Source: JAGXTF01 sp038317095 (GTDB lineage: Bacteria; Bacteroidota; Bacteroidia; NS11-12g; UBA955). Taken from it: 64,000 nt of DNA. Below the pieces are notes generated by a model, which saw only the letters and a program-made list of their open reading frames with translations, was not told the origin of the DNA and did not search any database. Below, piece after piece: positions 44,101-51,370 of this stretch (the stretch's first letter is position 1; the number at the start of each line of letters is the position of its first letter). Location: contig JBBQBB010000005.1 in the NCBI GenBank assembly GCA_038317095.1, forward strand, positions 1 through 64,000, in the 5' to 3' direction. The translations under genes and the position numbers were made by a program.

Positions 44101-45228
44101 GCTTACGATACCTTAAAACTATGGAAAAACTATTATAAACAAATGCTGCCTTTGTTGAGATACAAAGAATACCGCGAGCCCATTATGGCTTTGGGTATAA
44201 CCTTGTTGGATAGCGGCATGATAGATAGTTCAGTTTTTAAAGGTATGATCTCTGAATTGACTTTGTCTTTTAGAGACGATTTAAAGCGCAAAATGTCGAA
44301 AGCACAAAACAGTTATTATCCCGGTACCTCCTACAATGGCGGTAAGGGAAGTTTGAATGCAGATAGATACCAATATGGCAGTTTTGGAAATACATTATTC
44401 AACAATTCAGGCACAAGTTGGACTACAAATTCTGAGGCATATAGCGATTATGCTACTTATGAAAGTGAATATTATTTAAACAGTAGTACTGGAAATTCTA
44501 TGTTGAATGTAACCAGCAGAATGCCGATTACCAATTATTATACACGCAATTATGGAGCATCCAATTCTGAAGCCAATGGTTTGTACGATAAAGCTAAAAT
44601 ATTGATTAAATATTACGCCCAAGATGCGGATGTAGCCAAACGATTGAACCGCATATACCAATTAAAAAACAAAGAAGAAAAAATGCAGTATTTGGATTTG
44701 TATTTGAAAAACAAAATCTCCATTCCAGATACCATGTACACCCATTATTTGGCTAAGAAAGATTGCGAATTTGGGTTTGTTCAAATGCTAAGAAAGAGGG
44801 GAGAGGTGAAAAAAATACCTGCTAATTATTTTGAAGAAATGAACTATGTAAATTCTTTTGTTCATTACAACCATTTTTCTGAAAGTGGGGATAGTGTTGT
44901 GTTTGTGGGTAAGAAAGCAGCCGGAATAGAAGGCGAAACGGGGAATTTGTATTTTTGGAAATCGAGGTTGAAGGAGAAAAAAGGAGAGAAGTTGGATTTG
45001 CCTTGGAACTATTCTATGGTTTGGATAGGCCACAAAGACACGATTAGCAAGCTTGATTTTCCACGGTATTTTAAATTTGATATTGCCTTAAATAAAAAAA
45101 CCACCATGCGTGAAATCATGAACAATGAAGCAGCGGAATTGGAGTTTTGGAAACATTATTATTGGGAACCGTTGTTGAAAAAAGAAACTGAAAAAGTATA
45201 CGGCGGTTCCGGCTGGGATGGTGAATGA
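41149..45228 (+). CDS. Very large exported TraB/GumN-family protein
   Basis: 1359 residues with a signal peptide (MYKYIIFTFFFMFSFALSAQ). The N-terminal ~40-320 is a TraB/GumN (PDGYI-like) domain: LWEVTGNGLKQPSYLYGTMHVS, DVVALELQIDSWL, RNKVMANEFERITKTKRLFAAVGCAHLPGDSGVIEFLRRKGF (the second GxxH motif). Gram-negative members are putative metalloproteases that carry GTMH and GxxHLxG histidines, both seen here. The remaining ~1000 residues are unrecognised: repeated beta blocks to ~620, a long helical part and an Asn/Ser/Tyr-rich stretch (~1060-1140). Typical GumN proteins are about 300 residues, so this one is unusually large. Monocistronic. Confidence 0.8.
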   Translation: MYKYIIFTFFFMFSFALSAQEIAGDSIFIDDTISVAETPRLRKYPARLWEVTGNGLKQPSYLYGTMHVSKKLAFNLGDTFYRALQSVDVVALELQIDSWLNNIGRNKNQNEDDRFRESSYDYNGGGRGVYSSALDLNGSGLNDIIGELNNYDYMGNYLLYRQGYQSPNYTEKTYVDMYIHQTGKKLGKYCTGLEDFEISSRMVSRSDWRERMLTHKSNAENGGRFMYGYGEDPLETAYREGDLDMIDSMDRTGGSTKFYRKWMLFERNKVMANEFERITKTKRLFAAVGCAHLPGDSGVIEFLRRKGFVLKPIYDNVGDYAFKQKIKLDAIGFPVSFSKYYSHTGELEFALPGKPVDRSYANKEEIFYADVANGAYYVLKRMPWFGNLKGVSREKFLKQIDSALFEHVPGDITSKEKLKINGNPALLIGNKTKTGETQKHLFLILQNHLWYVKLSATGNYAESKEAKEFFKSVVLKPIKTAWKTYSPPSGGYSLNWPTSVDIKPYSFDTSTEFKGHENLEFTDAKNNYYFLNQIQSNNLEADADTFHMRQMAVNCAFYNEGKMEKFELKKIAGHQAATASIYLKKSKKYLHLLLAADKDVYYYLGEYTADKMPEQNFMGSFQFIDFKYKYKALKKFDSTAGFSYARPDWAAIDKRGRVFREEQEMKRKELVYPEEGYDLYGFNRPNDTLSPHYKSVPQILLNSGEAVSILSWYSGAIASQSNFKEMKKNGVLKGKVIDNKRYKELNDSIRIKTILDYKKENKAKYYAHNQIQVYLDTLFWKNNWMVNELITGYNMNSIRNYYFSASDEVNSIIASTSYDVNRGISVYVKNILESVDYKDKKRMELDSQQFAIKMLKWLNSRDSLDLFRAMDYGYSVNILPKEFNDSLFKLMAKFSKNTDWGSEYAELLENKLVKDAYLPLIQYYMDKFRQSGDTSEVQAKMLTKLATLKNKTAMDTLMYWLLEETPLAPENSYSTYTFGGIINSAYDTLKLWKNYYKQMLPLLRYKEYREPIMALGITLLDSGMIDSSVFKGMISELTLSFRDDLKRKMSKAQNSYYPGTSYNGGKGSLNADRYQYGSFGNTLFNNSGTSWTTNSEAYSDYATYESEYYLNSSTGNSMLNVTSRMPITNYYTRNYGASNSEANGLYDKAKILIKYYAQDADVAKRLNRIYQLKNKEEKMQYLDLYLKNKISIPDTMYTHYLAKKDCEFGFVQMLRKRGEVKKIPANYFEEMNYVNSFVHYNHFSESGDSVVFVGKKAAGIEGETGNLYFWKSRLKEKKGEKLDLPWNYSMVWIGHKDTISKLDFPRYFKFDIALNKKTTMREIMNNEAAELEFWKHYYWEPLLKKETEKVYGGSGWDGE

Positions 45229-45672
45229 TGGATAGATGAATCTTTTAAATACGCAGGTTGTTTTTTGAGTTTGGGTTTATTCGTAGATCACTGGTTTTAT
45301 TTTGCAATTTAAGAAGGGCTGACATTGAAAATTGGCTAAACATTCAGATTATAGTAAAGTTAGAATTCCTACTGCACCATCGCCACAGCTTAGGAGTCCC
45401 TTAACCTCGCTTGCAAAGACCTAAAATGGGTTCTCAAAGATCACCAAATAGTATTAGAAGTATAGATTTCTAGAAATACGAAGCAGTGTCAAAATGATCA
45501 ATTGATGGCCGGGATTTAAGAATCCGGCTGGGCGAGGCGTGGGAGTCACACGTTTTTTTAGAAAAAAAGACATGGGACTTGGTTTTCTTTTTTCAAAATA
45601 AAATTCCATTTACCCTACTCCTTTAAGATGGTGCGTGCGCTTTTCTGCGAAGGAGGGGAAGGCCGCAAAAAG

Positions 45673-45688
45673 AATGACAAACACCCAG
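45673..45688. repeat. 16-bp dispersed repeat AATGACAAACACCCAG, copy 1
   Basis: Identical 16 bases at 47361-47376. The two copies lie in the spacers on either side of the nucleotide-sugar dehydrogenase gene, in direct orientation. Confidence 0.7.
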
Positions 45689-45746
45689 AAATTTATTCAG
45701 AATTGTGAAAAGCGGGACGCCTTCTAAAAATCCGACCCAAAATCCG

Positions 45747-45754
45747 TAATTTTG
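45747..45754 (+). promoter_or_regulatory. -7 promoter element (TAATTTTG) of the nucleotide-sugar dehydrogenase gene
   Basis: TAATTTTG lies 13 bases before the ATG at 45768. Confidence 0.5.
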
Positions 45755-45767
45755 CCCCTTTATTCAA

Positions 45768-47069
45768 ATGGAAATATTCGAATCCGTTCAATCGGGAAAT
45801 AAAAGTATTTGTATCATTGGCCTAGGTTACGTGGGTCTTCCAATCGCTTTAGAATTTGCCAAAAAATTTAAAGTTGTGGGCTTTGATATTCACCAAGGTC
45901 GTGTGGATTTAATGCGCAATAACATTGACCCTAGCAAAGAAATTCATGCTTCTGAATTTGTGGGTCGTGATATTAGTTTCACTGCCAATATTGAAGATAT
46001 TCGTGATTGTGGAGTTTATGTGGTTGCTGTTCCCACGCCCATAAACGACTCAAACGAACCAGATCTTTCCCCATTGTTGGCCGCCAGTAGGACAGTAGGT
46101 AAAGTGATTTCGAAAGGCGATTATGTAATTTATGAAAGTACCACTTATCCTGGGTGTACAGAAGAGGATTGCGTGCCCGTGATTGAAGAAATTAGCGGAT
46201 TAAAAGGGGTTGTGGATTTTAAAATTGGGTATTCTCCAGAAAGAATCAATCCGGGGGATAAAGAACGTCCCTTACCAAAAATATTAAAAATTGTAAGCGG
46301 TTGCGACGAAGAATCCCTGCGCAATATTTCTAAATTGTATGGCAGTATTATCACCGCCGGAATCCATGAAGCCACTACCATTAAAGTAGCAGAGGCTGCA
46401 AAAATCATTGAAAATACGCAACGCGATGTAAACATTTCGTTGATGAACGAATTGAGTTTGATTTTTACCAAAATGGGCATCAACACATTTGATGTGATTG
46501 AAGCTGCGGGTACCAAATGGAATTTTCATAAATATTCGCCAGGCCTAGTTGGCGGTCATTGTATTGGTGTTGACCCTTATTATTTGTTGCACAAAGCAGA
46601 AGCATTGGGTATCCATCCACGTGTTATCGCAGCAGGGCGATTTACCAATGATGGAATGGCAGCCTACATTGCCCAAAGGGCCATTAAAAAATTAAACAAA
46701 TTGGGCAAAGTGGCTATAGATTCTAGGATTCTCATTATGGGCGCAACGTTTAAAGAAAATGTTGCGGATATAAGGAATAGCAAAATTGTTGACATTGTTA
46801 ATGAATTGAAATCCTATTCTGTAAATGTGCATGTTGTAGACCCACACGCCGATTCTGAAGAGTTAAACCATGAATACGGTTTTACTTTGGCACCGGGCAT
46901 TGAGGGTAAATACGATGGAATAATATTGGCAGTTGCGCATGACGAGTATAAGGCTTTGCCCGCATCTTGGTTTAAAGAACAATGTTCGGCCGATGGATTT
47001 TTAATCGATTTAAAAGGATTGTACCGAAACCAAACTGCAGAATTGGGATTGGAATATTCCTCTTTGTAA
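45768..47069 (+). CDS. Nucleotide-sugar (UDP-HexNAc) 6-dehydrogenase, TviB/WbpO-like
   Basis: 433-residue NAD-dependent enzyme that oxidises a UDP-N-acetylhexosamine at C6 to the uronate, for capsule or O-antigen. Rossmann motif CIIGLGYVGLPIALEFAKKF (~14-33); AVPTPINDSNEPDLSPL; YESTTYPGCTEE; SPERINPGDKERPLPKILKIVSG; catalytic Cys in LVGGHCIGVDPYYL (~265); and C-terminal domain with IMGATFKENVADIRNSKIVDIV. It is closer to the UDP-GlcNAc/GalNAc enzymes than to UDP-glucose dehydrogenases, by the DKERPLPKILK stretch. No glycosyltransferase or other polysaccharide gene is adjacent, which is unusual. Confidence 0.93.
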   Translation: MEIFESVQSGNKSICIIGLGYVGLPIALEFAKKFKVVGFDIHQGRVDLMRNNIDPSKEIHASEFVGRDISFTANIEDIRDCGVYVVAVPTPINDSNEPDLSPLLAASRTVGKVISKGDYVIYESTTYPGCTEEDCVPVIEEISGLKGVVDFKIGYSPERINPGDKERPLPKILKIVSGCDEESLRNISKLYGSIITAGIHEATTIKVAEAAKIIENTQRDVNISLMNELSLIFTKMGINTFDVIEAAGTKWNFHKYSPGLVGGHCIGVDPYYLLHKAEALGIHPRVIAAGRFTNDGMAAYIAQRAIKKLNKLGKVAIDSRILIMGATFKENVADIRNSKIVDIVNELKSYSVNVHVVDPHADSEELNHEYGFTLAPGIEGKYDGIILAVAHDEYKALPASWFKEQCSADGFLIDLKGLYRNQTAELGLEYSSL

Positions 47070-47329
47070 GTTAAAAGTGATTTTACAGGCACTCCCAAAT
47101 TTAAGAACATCTATGTTTCCTGTGCCATCAAAAATGAGCCATAAATGGTTTGTTATTCAATTCAATGGCATTGTTTTCTTTAAATAATGAATGTGTTTCA
47201 AAAAGGGACAATAAATACCCAATTTAACTGTTAAAACTATAGCTAAGTAGTTTTGGCCGATTGCATATCAATTTAAAATAACAACACAATTATTCCCAAT
47301 TTTCGCTTAAAATGGGCCATTAATAACTC

Positions 47330-47343
47330 CAGCGGAGTTGCGC
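47330..47343. repeat. 14-bp dispersed repeat CAGCGGAGTTGCGC
   Basis: Identical to 35428-35441. It overlaps a 6-bp hairpin (AACTCC-AGC-GGAGTT) here; the other copy has ACTACAGCGGAGTT and is less perfect. Confidence 0.6.
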
Positions 47344-47360
47344 TTTAATAGATAGATCGC

Positions 47361-47376
47361 AATGACAAACACCCAG
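47361..47376. repeat. 16-bp dispersed repeat AATGACAAACACCCAG, copy 2
   Basis: Identical to 45673-45688, same orientation. Confidence 0.7.
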
Positions 47377-47422
47377 TACAAATTATACCAAATTTGATAA
47401 TCATATTTTGAAGAAAAAAGAA

Positions 47423-47443
47423 AAAGCCACACAGAGTGGCTTT
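47423..47443 (-). terminator. Rho-independent terminator of the small hypothetical gene
   Basis: Perfect 8-bp stem AAAGCCAC / GTGGCTTT with a 5-base loop; on the minus strand it is followed by a T-rich run. It lies 44 bases past the stop at 47488, which supports that the small gene is real and transcribed. Confidence 0.85.
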
Positions 47444-47487
47444 ACCATATATCCCCTCCGGAAAGTAGGGATTTGTTTTTTAAAATT

Positions 47488-47763
47488 TTAGAAATCGGAA
47501 ATATCCAAACCGCTAGAAATAACATCTGTATCTTTTGTATTTCCAACATTCCCCATTGAAATTACATTGGTGTTTTGAATGTTTTCATTTTCATGGTAAT
47601 CAATGATATTAGGAACGGCAAAGCTGCCACCAGCAGGACCCGATATATCAACAAGAATCTCATTCCCATTTCCAAACGATACACCCAAACCACCCATTAC
47701 CTCTTTTCCATCTACAATTTCGTTTGATAAATTGTCCAAGTTGTGTTTTTCTTCGTGGCTCAT
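47488..47763 (-). CDS. Small hypothetical protein, unrecognised
   Basis: About 91 residues from ATG 47763 (MSHEEKHNLDNLSNEIVDGKEVM); a longer frame from 47838 is unlikely because a -7 promoter element lies between. The protein is acidic and soluble, rich in Gly, Asn, Asp and Ile, with no Cys, no signal peptide and no membrane segment. Features: a charged N-terminus, a Gly-rich middle (GGLGVSFGNGNE, GPAGGSF) and a C-terminal half of short repeats with Asn/Asp and Val-Ile-Ser (NTNVISMGNVGN, DTDVISSGLDIS). It has its own promoter and terminator. I do not recognise it; it might be a small secreted or RiPP-like precursor, but no modification or export gene is adjacent. Confidence 0.6.
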   Translation of the reverse strand: MSHEEKHNLDNLSNEIVDGKEVMGGLGVSFGNGNEILVDISGPAGGSFAVPNIIDYHENENIQNTNVISMGNVGNTKDTDVISSGLDISDF

Positions 47764-48134
47764 AATTTTATTGTTTATTGATTCAAATTTAGGATAAAAA
47801 ATATTGCCAACCGTAGAGTTCCAAATTTTTATCCTCAAAAGGTATAATTTTTAATGAATAGGATATTTTGGGTTATAAACGTAAATGGTATCTATTTTTT
47901 GGCCACTCCGCTTCACCGCGGGTTTAGTACTAAAAGCAAAAAGCCTACTATGGTGCACAGAGGCATTGACCTGCATTTAGCAAAAGGGATGGCCACAAAG
48001 GCACGAAGCCACGAATGTTTTAATGTTATTTTTGGGTTCTTTGCGCCTTTGCCTGAAAAGTTTTGGTCACAAACGAAACAAAGCCTAAACGCCGAATTTC
48101 CGGATTTTAACTGTCAAACGCCACTCTAAAGGAA
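47764..48134. other. Intergenic spacer, 371 bases
   Basis: Holds the promoter of the small gene (47784-47791, minus). The rest has a GCCACAAAGGCACGAAGCCACGAA stretch around 47990-48014 that recalls the CACGAA-type repeats. A 91-codon plus-strand frame here is judged spurious. Confidence 0.5.
47784..47791 (-). promoter_or_regulatory. -7 promoter element (TAAATTTG) of the small hypothetical gene
   Basis: On the minus strand TAAATTTG ends 20 bases before the ATG at 47763. Confidence 0.45.
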
Positions 48135-49376
48135 TCAATCTTCATCAACAACTTCTGCCACCACAAACGTGCTGCCACCCACAAACACAATGTCTTCCGC
48201 ATCTGCCGCTGAAATGGCTGCCTGCAGTGCTTCTTTTACACTAGACCAGGCTTGTCCTAACAATCCATATACAGTTGCCCTTTCTTGCAACACTCCGCTA
48301 TCCAAACCCCGCATGATGTTGGGTTTGCAGAAGTAATACTTGGCTTCTTTTGGAAACAAAGGCAGTATTTTGCTTAAATCTTTGTCATTCACCACCCCCA
48401 AAACAAAATGCATTTGATGGTGCGGCAAAGCCATAAATTGTTTAAGTACTGGAATTAAACCATGGTCGTTGTGCGCCACATCTGCAATTACCAAAGGCTG
48501 GGTTCGCAAAATATCCCATCGCCCTTTGATTCCGCTGAGTAATTTTACATTTTCCAAGGCATTTATAATTTTATCGTCTGCCAATGCCCAACCCAAATCC
48601 CGCATGGCTTGCACTGAAGCATAAACGGTGGCCAAATTTTTTCTTTGATAATCTCCTTTTAATGCAAAACTATTTATCCAGGCTGCTGGAGCTTCAATGG
48701 CTTTAATCAGTTTGCTGTTTTCAACCCCAGCTTTGATTTCAAATACAGGTTTCGTTTCATCGTCCCACTCGCCTATAACAACTGGAACTCCCAGTTTTAT
48801 TATACCCGCTTTTTCTGCGGCAATTTTGGTTTTTGTATCACCCAAAAAATCCATGTGGTCGAAACCAATATTGGTAATTACCGATAATTCGGGAGTAATA
48901 ACATTGGTGCTATCCAGCCTGCCACCCATGCCCACTTCTACAATGGCGATATCCACTTTTTGTTCTGTAAACCATTGGAAAGCCATGGCCACTGTCAATT
49001 CGAAAAAGGATGGATTTAATTCTGCAATCAGGGGTTTCATTTTTTCAGTAAAATCCACCACATATTGTTCTGCAATCATGACTCCATCTATGCGAATGCG
49101 TTCCCTAAAATCAAATAGGTGAGGAGAGGTATACAGTCCGGTTTTGTAGCCGTTAGCAGTAAAAATAGCCGCCAATGCGCTGCTGGTGCTGCCTTTGCCG
49201 TTGGTTCCAGCCACATGGATACTTTTAAAACCATTTTCTGGGTTGCCCAATGCTGCGCAAAGGGCAACAGTATTATTCAAATCTGCTTTGTACGCAGCTT
49301 TGCCAATGTGCTGGTAAACCGGCAGACGGGAAAATAAATAATCTAAGGTTTCTGAATAGGTTTTTGAAGAACTCAA
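48135..49376 (-). CDS. folC: Bifunctional folylpolyglutamate synthase/dihydrofolate synthase
   Basis: 413-residue Mur-ligase-like enzyme that adds Glu to dihydropteroate and folates. Motifs: P-loop HVAGTNGKGSTSS (~54-66), GLYTSPHLFDFRERIRIDG, VDIAIVEVGMGGRLDSTNVI, VITNIGFDHMDFLGDT, AAEKAGIIK and the C-terminal VIADVAHNDHG. Full length. It begins 4 bases before the end of the TonB-like gene (ATGA overlap), so it is translated as the last gene of the minus-strand operon. Co-transcription of folC with TonB-type genes recurs in Bacteroidota. Confidence 0.95.
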   Translation of the reverse strand: MSSSKTYSETLDYLFSRLPVYQHIGKAAYKADLNNTVALCAALGNPENGFKSIHVAGTNGKGSTSSALAAIFTANGYKTGLYTSPHLFDFRERIRIDGVMIAEQYVVDFTEKMKPLIAELNPSFFELTVAMAFQWFTEQKVDIAIVEVGMGGRLDSTNVITPELSVITNIGFDHMDFLGDTKTKIAAEKAGIIKLGVPVVIGEWDDETKPVFEIKAGVENSKLIKAIEAPAAWINSFALKGDYQRKNLATVYASVQAMRDLGWALADDKIINALENVKLLSGIKGRWDILRTQPLVIADVAHNDHGLIPVLKQFMALPHHQMHFVLGVVNDKDLSKILPLFPKEAKYYFCKPNIMRGLDSGVLQERATVYGLLGQAWSSVKEALQAAISAADAEDIVFVGGSTFVVAEVVDED

Positions 49377-50182
49377 ATCTTCGACTTCACTTCAATGTAA
49401 ATCAATCCACTTTCTGGGCACTTTTCGCCCACTTTTTCAAAGTGCGAACTTCTTAAAAAGGTGGTTACCACGCTTTGCAAGCCGCCAACGCTGCCGTTGT
49501 AGGTTGTGCCTCTAGACCCATATTCGGTAACACTCCAGTTACCACCACAATCTACTTGCACTCTACAAACAATTGTACCTTGTCCATCTGCATTGACTCT
49601 GCGCAAATCGCTGGTTAGTTTGTAGTTTGTAAAATCGTAACCATACAACCCATTTCCACCTACACGTTTGCCATGGTTGCCTGTAATTCCAGTATTTCCT
49701 GGTCCGGGGCCCCAGCCTTTGTTTCCAGTTCCGCCATTTATCCCATTGGGGTCGCCGGCGTTTTTGCCTTTGCGGTTGCCTATTTTTCCCAATTTACCCT
49801 TTAATGCTGGGTCTTCGCTGGCGGATGTGCTAGATGGTGGGTCAATGGGAGGGAGGTTAACTGTTTTTTCCCCTTCGCTGGTAATGATTTTGCCTTCACC
49901 ACCAGATGGTGTAGATGACCCACCATCGCTGGTAGCGCCTCCCAATGCCGGTGGAGTAGGTGATGGACCGCCTTGCTCGGGGGACCCGTAACCAGCATCA
50001 ACCAATCCCAAATCTACCTCAACCACACCTTGTTTGGTTTCGAACGGGGGATTGGGTATTACTATTTTCACAAACCAAAGTAAAAAAATTAAAGCGGCAG
50101 CAATGGCAATGGCCAATGCACCTGAAGTGAGTTTTTGCTCAGTAGTGGATGATAGCTTTTTGTCAATTATATAAACTGTCAT
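49373..50182 (-). CDS. TonB-like energy transducer protein
   Basis: 269 residues: short cytoplasmic N-terminus, one membrane helix (~21-41; LAIAIAAALIFLLWFVKIVI), a long Gly/Pro/Ser/Thr-rich periplasmic linker (~45-175; GPSPTPPALGG, INGGTGNKGWGPGPGNTG) and a C-terminal TonB-like domain (~195-269; GTIVCRVQVDCGGNWSVTEYGS, QSVVTTFLRSSHFE, SGLIYIEVKSKI). It probably passes proton-motive-force energy to outer-membrane receptors, but no ExbB or ExbD gene is adjacent. Overlaps folC by 4 bases and lies 12 bases after the HU-SPOR gene. Confidence 0.82.
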   Translation of the reverse strand: MTVYIIDKKLSSTTEQKLTSGALAIAIAAALIFLLWFVKIVIPNPPFETKQGVVEVDLGLVDAGYGSPEQGGPSPTPPALGGATSDGGSSTPSGGEGKIITSEGEKTVNLPPIDPPSSTSASEDPALKGKLGKIGNRKGKNAGDPNGINGGTGNKGWGPGPGNTGITGNHGKRVGGNGLYGYDFTNYKLTSDLRRVNADGQGTIVCRVQVDCGGNWSVTEYGSRGTTYNGSVGGLQSVVTTFLRSSHFEKVGEKCPESGLIYIEVKSKI

Positions 50183-50194
50183 GTAATTAGGAAA

Positions 50195-51337
50195 TTAATT
50201 AGATAAGGTTAATTCTCTCATAGCCACGCTAGATCCATGAAAACCAGGCATGGTTTGCATAAAATCTGAAGCTGCTTTTTCCGATTGAAATCTGCCAAGT
50301 ATTACGCGGTAAAGTGAACTTTTTTCTGGTTTGAAAACGGTTGCATTTACCCCTACTTTGTTCCATTTGGCACATTCTTTTTTTGCCATATCTTCGCCAA
50401 TGTAGGTGCTGCCAATCAAGTAGAATTTACCAGATTTCTGTTCCATAGCGCTGCGATAATCTGTGGCACTCACAATTAAAGATTTTACTTCTGAAGGTCG
50501 AACCATTGCCACATCGCTTTTGTTTGCGGGTTCTGTATTTTTCTTCAACCTCTCCTCTTTTTTAGGAGCTTCTGTTTTTTTAGTAATTTTAGTCTCAGTA
50601 TTTGTTGAAGCAACCTCTGCGCTTAGAATAGGTTGTGATGTATCCGTTGCAGGTGCATCTGTTGAAGCCGCTTCTATTTGTGGAGTGGATTTGGTTCCAA
50701 AAAACTGACGACCAAAATACCAACCCGATCCTGCCAAAGTAAGTATTGCAAAACCAGCGGCTACTTTCCAAATCCAACCGCGATTTGGCTGCGTTTCAGC
50801 CAATTCTAGTACTTGCGCATCTTCAAATTCATCGGTTTGCGTTATTGCTGGCGCAGCCTGATGAACAACTTCTACCTTTTGCTCTGCAACTTGCGTTTCT
50901 TTGGATTTTGTCAATTCGTCTAAGCGAATTATGGGTAAACCAAAAGATGCCAAATCTAAATTTAATGCTCCTGAAGGGATGAAGAATACTTGTTTTTCGG
51001 CATTTACAAAAAAATTACCTAATTTGCCTAAGGCCAAATTGCGGTTTAAAGCAAGGTGATTTTCGATGGTCAATACAGCCCTTTTTATAAAGGCAGTGGC
51101 ACCGGCATAATCAAGTCCTTCTTTTTCTCTTAAATAATTGGCCAAAATGCCGTCATCAGATTGGATAGCATTGTTAAAAAATACAGAATATCCAGCGGGT
51201 TTTAGCTCAAATGTAAAATGGTTTGAAGAAGCTTGGAACTCTCTATATATAAAAGAACCCAAGCCAGGTATTGTTACACACTGATGACCGCCGAGAAGTT
51301 CAAGTATAGAGGATTCTAGTTTTTCTAAATTTTCCAT
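50195..51337 (-). CDS. HU-like (CCDC81-type) domain and SPOR domain membrane protein
   Basis: 380 residues. The N-terminal ~140 is a tandem HU-CCDC81-like domain (LGGHQCVTIPGLGSFIYREFQ, YSVFFNNAIQSDDGILANYLREKEG, LGKLGNFFVNAEKQVFFIPSGALNLDLASFGLPII). One membrane helix follows (~188-207), then an acidic/Thr-rich periplasmic linker and a C-terminal SPOR domain (~300-375; KFYLIGSTYIGEDMAKKECAKW, SLYRVILGRFQSEKAASDFM) that binds glycan strands lacking stem peptides at division sites. The HU-like part faces the cytoplasm. It has its own -7 element and is followed by the TonB-like gene. Confidence 0.88.
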   Translation of the reverse strand: MENLEKLESSILELLGGHQCVTIPGLGSFIYREFQASSNHFTFELKPAGYSVFFNNAIQSDDGILANYLREKEGLDYAGATAFIKRAVLTIENHLALNRNLALGKLGNFFVNAEKQVFFIPSGALNLDLASFGLPIIRLDELTKSKETQVAEQKVEVVHQAAPAITQTDEFEDAQVLELAETQPNRGWIWKVAAGFAILTLAGSGWYFGRQFFGTKSTPQIEAASTDAPATDTSQPILSAEVASTNTETKITKKTEAPKKEERLKKNTEPANKSDVAMVRPSEVKSLIVSATDYRSAMEQKSGKFYLIGSTYIGEDMAKKECAKWNKVGVNATVFKPEKSSLYRVILGRFQSEKAASDFMQTMPGFHGSSVAMRELTLSN

Positions 51338-51344
51338 GAATATT

Positions 51345-51352
51345 CAAAGTTA
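51345..51352 (-). promoter_or_regulatory. -7 promoter element (TAACTTTG) of the HU-SPOR gene
   Basis: On the minus strand TAACTTTG ends 7 bases before the ATG at 51337, in the 33-base gap after the outer-membrane protein gene. Confidence 0.5.
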
Positions 51353-51370
51353 GTTATAAATGTTTATTTA

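Larger units (their letters stand above)
45229..45767. other. Intergenic spacer, 539 bases, with repeat fragments
   Basis: Contains an imperfect hairpin GCCGGGATT-TAAG-AATCCGGC near 45508-45530, a TTTTTTTAGAAAAAAA palindrome near 45555, and AATGACAAACACCCAG at 45673-45688, which recurs at 47361-47376. The promoter of the next gene is at its 3' end. No protein-coding gene seen. Confidence 0.55.
47070..47487. other. Intergenic spacer, 418 bases, with repeat fragments and a terminator
   Basis: Contains a small hairpin AACTCC-AGC-GGAGTT (47325-47339), the CAGCGGAGTTGCGC repeat (47330-47343), the AATGACAAACACCCAG repeat (47361-47376) and the terminator of the next minus-strand gene. No gene recognised. 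Confidence 0.6.

Noticed and set aside
47854..48129. Plus-strand open frame of 91 codons
   Set aside because: Lies in a spacer with repeat-like CACGAA sequence, has no promoter or recognisable protein features and no codon pattern of neighbours.
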